Assembly: GCF_001571285.1 (NCBI RefSeq) | Contig: NZ_BCTM01000042.1 | Span: forward strand, 1-32,375 | DNA: 32,375 nucleotides | Reading direction: 5' to 3' | Source of the DNA: Kluyvera cryocrescens NBRC 102467 | GTDB taxonomy: Bacteria > Pseudomonadota > Gammaproteobacteria > Enterobacterales > Enterobacteriaceae | Shown here: in pieces, positions 30,070 through 32,375 of the stretch | How positions within the stretch are numbered: position 1 is the first letter of the stretch | Layout: the number at the start of each line of letters is the position of its first letter | The notes under the pieces: model-generated | The model's input: the letters and a program-made list of their open reading frames with translations, nothing else | The model's database searches: none | What the model was told of the DNA's origin: nothing | Made by a program: the position numbers and the translations under genes

Positions 30070-31461
30070 TCAGTGTTTTTCCTTAATCAGGTTTCGCCCA
30101 TCTTTGGCTTTGAGTAGCATAAACATCAATGCCGATATCACCGTGATAACGCCCATGGTGATAAAGGTATAGTGGAACTGATCGATAGTCGTTGCCCCTT
30201 CAAGGCTTTGATATGAGCGCAGCACCGCCGCGCTTATCGCCACCCCCAGACTGATGGACAATTGTTGCGTCACGGCCAGCAGGCTATTACCGCCGCTAGC
30301 GTTATCATCGGTTAAATCAGCCAGCGTGATAGTGTTCATGGACGTGAACTGTGTCGACATCGCCATCCCCAGTACAAACAGCGGCAGAATTAACATCCAA
30401 ACCGGCATGGTTGGTGACTGTAGTGCGAACTGCGCAATCATCACGCCGATAAATAGCGTGACGCCGACCAGCGTTTTCCGATAGCCCAGCCGACGTAGCA
30501 CCTGAGTCACCGTTGATTTCGCGATAATAGAACCGATGGCCGTTGGCGCCATCATGCAGCCGGCGATTAACGCCGGGTAACCAAACCCAACCTGTAACAT
30601 CAGCGGCATCAGAAATGGCACACAGCCGGTACCCAGACGCGTGGCCAGATTTCCGGCGATACCGACGGAAAAGGTGCGGGTTTTAAATAAAGATAGCGAA
30701 ATCAGCGGTGCCGGATGTTTGCGGGCGTGACGGATATACGCCAGTAATAGAAGAAGACTGAATAGCACCACCATTAAGGCAATCCATCCCGCCACAATTT
30801 GCTCACCCAGCAGTTCCATCCCAATCGAAAATAGCACCAGGCTAAAGCCGAACAGCAAAAAGCCCGAGAGATCGAAACGCCGCCGCGGCGTGGTGAAGTT
30901 CGGCATATATTTGCGGGCATACAGTAGGCCGGCGACGCCGATAGGAATGTTGATCAGGAAAATCCAATGCCAGGTGGCCCATGTGACGAATACACCACCG
31001 AGCACCGGCCCCAGAATGGGGCCTATTAGCCCCGGCATGGTGACGAAATTCAGCACCGGTAGTAGTTCGCTGCGCGGATAGGCGCGGAGTAATGCCAGGC
31101 GGGCAACGGGCATCATCATTGCGCCACCCACTCCCTGAATGATGCGGAAGATAACCAGCTCAGATAATGAGGTGGATAGCGCACAGGCCAGAGAGCCTAA
31201 GGTAAACAAGCTGACCGCCAGCATAAATATACGGCGGGTACCGAATCGGTCTGCTAACCAACCGCTCACGGGGATCAGCATTGCTACGGTGAGGGTATAA
31301 CTGATGATGGCTGACTGCATCGCCAGCGGCGAACGGTTAAGGCTGTGGGCGATCGCGGGGAGGGCGGTATTCAAAATGGTGGCGTCCAGCGCCTGCATAA
31401 AGAAGGCCATGGCGGCGATCCAGGGGAGCCCCGCCATGCTCCGCGCTTTCATTTCAGTCAT
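30070..31461 (-). CDS. hsrA: MFS transporter HsrA (DHA2 / 14-TMS family)
   Basis: HsrA (YieO) is an inner-membrane proton-driven exporter whose natural substrate is not settled; the E. coli gene was found as a high-copy suppressor of rspA. The 463 residues (E. coli 475, by recall longer at the C-terminus) have about 14 membrane segments. Motif A is [11 protein letters not shown], and the drug-exporter motif [14 protein letters not shown] lies in segment 5. The N-terminal [21 protein letters not shown] aligns with E. coli, shown here as two parts at MTEMKARS and [17 protein letters not shown] precedes the start. It lies 10 bp after yieP in a two-gene unit. Confidence 0.93.
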   Translation of the reverse strand: MTEMKARSMAGLPWIAAMAFFMQALDATILNTALPAIAHSLNRSPLAMQSAIISYTLTVAMLIPVSGWLADRFGTRRIFMLAVSLFTLGSLACALSTSLSELVIFRIIQGVGGAMMMPVARLALLRAYPRSELLPVLNFVTMPGLIGPILGPVLGGVFVTWATWHWIFLINIPIGVAGLLYARKYMPNFTTPRRRFDLSGFLLFGFSLVLFSIGMELLGEQIVAGWIALMVVLFSLLLLLAYIRHARKHPAPLISLSLFKTRTFSVGIAGNLATRLGTGCVPFLMPLMLQVGFGYPALIAGCMMAPTAIGSIIAKSTVTQVLRRLGYRKTLVGVTLFIGVMIAQFALQSPTMPVWMLILPLFVLGMAMSTQFTSMNTITLADLTDDNASGGNSLLAVTQQLSISLGVAISAAVLRSYQSLEGATTIDQFHYTFITMGVITVISALMFMLLKAKDGRNLIKEKH

Positions 31462-31471
31462 TCGCTGTCCT

Positions 31472-32176
31472 TTACACTACCGCACGGATATGCGGCGCAT
31501 TTAATAAAGCCTGACAGGCAACCAGCGCCTGCTGACCATCACCCGCCAGAATGGCATCGACAATCGCCTGGTGGCTATCCAGCTCAATGACCTCATCTTC
31601 AGTTATAGAGGTGAAATAGATGTGGTACACCGAGTGGAAGAGTTTGGCAAATGAGGTCAGGAACGGATTCGCACTCATCTCATAGATATGTTCATGCCAT
31701 GAGGTGTCGACATCAATCCAGCGTTCACGGTCAAACTCTTTCTCCAACTGGGCCATTTCATCCATTAAGGTATTTAGCTGCGCTTTTTGCTCGGCGGTAC
31801 CCAATGTTGCGGCCAACATACAGGCCTGCGGCTCCAGGCTGCGGCGCAGCACCAGGAAATGTTTCATGACCGACTGGAAGTTATCGGTGGTGAGCCACCA
31901 GGAGATCAGTTCGGTGTCGAGAAAATTCCAGTGAGCCTGTGGCATCACTCGGGTGCCGATACGTGGCCGTGGAAGGAGCATGCCTTTTGCCGAGAGCGTT
32001 TTTACCGCTTCGCGAACAGCGGTTCGGCTAACGCCGAAGATCTCACCTAACTCCATTTCGCCGGGCAGGATGCTTTCTGGCGGATATTCTCCGGTTAATA
32101 TCTTCTGAGCTATCTTTTCAGCTAAAACCCAGGAGATATTTTTTTGAGCTGCTAGTTGCTGTGCGCTTAGAGACAT
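31472..32176 (-). CDS. yieP: GntR-family transcriptional regulator YieP (FadR subfamily)
   Basis: YieP is a DNA-binding regulator whose direct effector is unknown to me. I chose the ATG at 32176 ([16 protein letters not shown]), giving 234 residues, close to 230 in E. coli. The frame continues to 32257, but that extension lacks a ribosome binding site, whereas TAGGAAT lies before this ATG. The winged helix contains [19 protein letters not shown] and RPRIGTRV. The C-terminal FCD domain contains [12 protein letters not shown] and [12 protein letters not shown] with likely metal-ligand histidines. With hsrA 10 bp downstream, control of the exporter is a plausible role. Confidence 0.94.
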   Translation of the reverse strand: MSLSAQQLAAQKNISWVLAEKIAQKILTGEYPPESILPGEMELGEIFGVSRTAVREAVKTLSAKGMLLPRPRIGTRVMPQAHWNFLDTELISWWLTTDNFQSVMKHFLVLRRSLEPQACMLAATLGTAEQKAQLNTLMDEMAQLEKEFDRERWIDVDTSWHEHIYEMSANPFLTSFAKLFHSVYHIYFTSITEDEVIELDSHQAIVDAILAGDGQQALVACQALLNAPHIRAVV

Positions 32177-32300
32177 AAAGCCATTCCTATTATTTATCTT
32201 TCTTTTAGTATGCCATTTGACGTGCTGAATCGGTGGTAAAAACAGCAGAACAGGCATTTTATGGTGTATTCATAAACAATCTGGTGAAAAAGTTAGCGAG

Positions 32301-32361
32301 CGATAAAATATTTCAAATTTCCTCTTGTCAGGAAGAATAAACTCCCTATAATGCGCCACCA
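32301..32361 (+). promoter_or_regulatory. rRNA operon P1 promoter (rrn) with UP element
   Basis: TTGTCA (32325-32330), a 16 bp spacer and a perfect TATAAT (32347-32352) are followed by the GC discriminator GCGCCACC and a start A near 32361. The leader continues ACTGACACGGAACAA. This is the rrn P1 signature of enterobacteria, matching rrnC in E. coli at this locus. The AT-rich stretch at 32301-32322 is the UP element for the alpha subunit C-terminal domain. The rRNA genes themselves lie beyond the window. Confidence 0.93.
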
Positions 32362-32375
32362 CTGACACGGAACAA

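Noticed and set aside
30064-30086. TTAAGG/CCTTAA hairpin between rbsR and hsrA as a terminator
   Set aside because: The stem is weak and AT-rich, and no T-tract follows on either strand.
32177-32257. 27-codon N-terminal extension of yieP
   Set aside because: It lacks a ribosome binding site, is absent from E. coli YieP by recall, and a good site precedes the internal ATG at 32176.

Overview
This window is ordinary enterobacterial chromosome around the replication origin. The gene order glmS-glmU / atpCDGAHFEBI / rsmG-mnmG / oriC / mioC-asnC / asnA / viaA-ravA / kup / rbsDACBKR / hsrA-yieP / rrn promoter is that of Escherichia coli and its relatives, and the protein sequences closely match E. 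coli by recall. It is not E. coli: many residues differ, and a 725-residue pectate-lyase-type gene (pelX-like) sits between glmU and atpC, where E. coli has only a short spacer. A member of the Enterobacteriaceae such as Enterobacter, Klebsiella or a related genus is likely. The sequence alone does not let me name the species.

Layout. Positions 1-3400 (minus strand) carry glmU and glmS, which make UDP-GlcNAc precursors for the cell wall. Positions 3400-5980 (plus strand) carry the pelX-like lyase, with two tandem KdgR-like operators upstream and a hairpin terminator downstream. Positions 5980-6300 hold a previously unlisted candidate unit: two full CRP-type palindromes, a plausible promoter and a 23-codon ORF with a good ribosome binding site. 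Positions 6300-13250 (minus) are the nine-gene ATP synthase operon with its terminator, preceded by about 600 bp of AT-rich non-coding DNA holding its promoters. Positions 13860-16485 (minus) are rsmG and mnmG. Positions 16575-16850 are oriC, with three 13-mers, DnaA boxes R1-R5M, an IHF site and 13 GATC sites. Positions 16859-17855 (minus) are mioC and asnC; asnA diverges from asnC.

Positions 19000-21951 (minus) encode ViaA and the MoxR ATPase RavA. Kup, a K+ importer, follows on the plus strand. Positions 24100-30067 form the ribose operon rbsDACBKR with a CRP site and two perfect RbsR-type operators. HsrA (an MFS exporter) and YieP (a GntR-family regulator) form a minus-strand pair. The window ends inside the P1 promoter of an rRNA operon.

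No transposon, prophage, CRISPR array, tRNA or rRNA coding sequence is visible. All conserved genes look intact. The least expected content is the pelX island and the CRP-flanked small ORF beside it.
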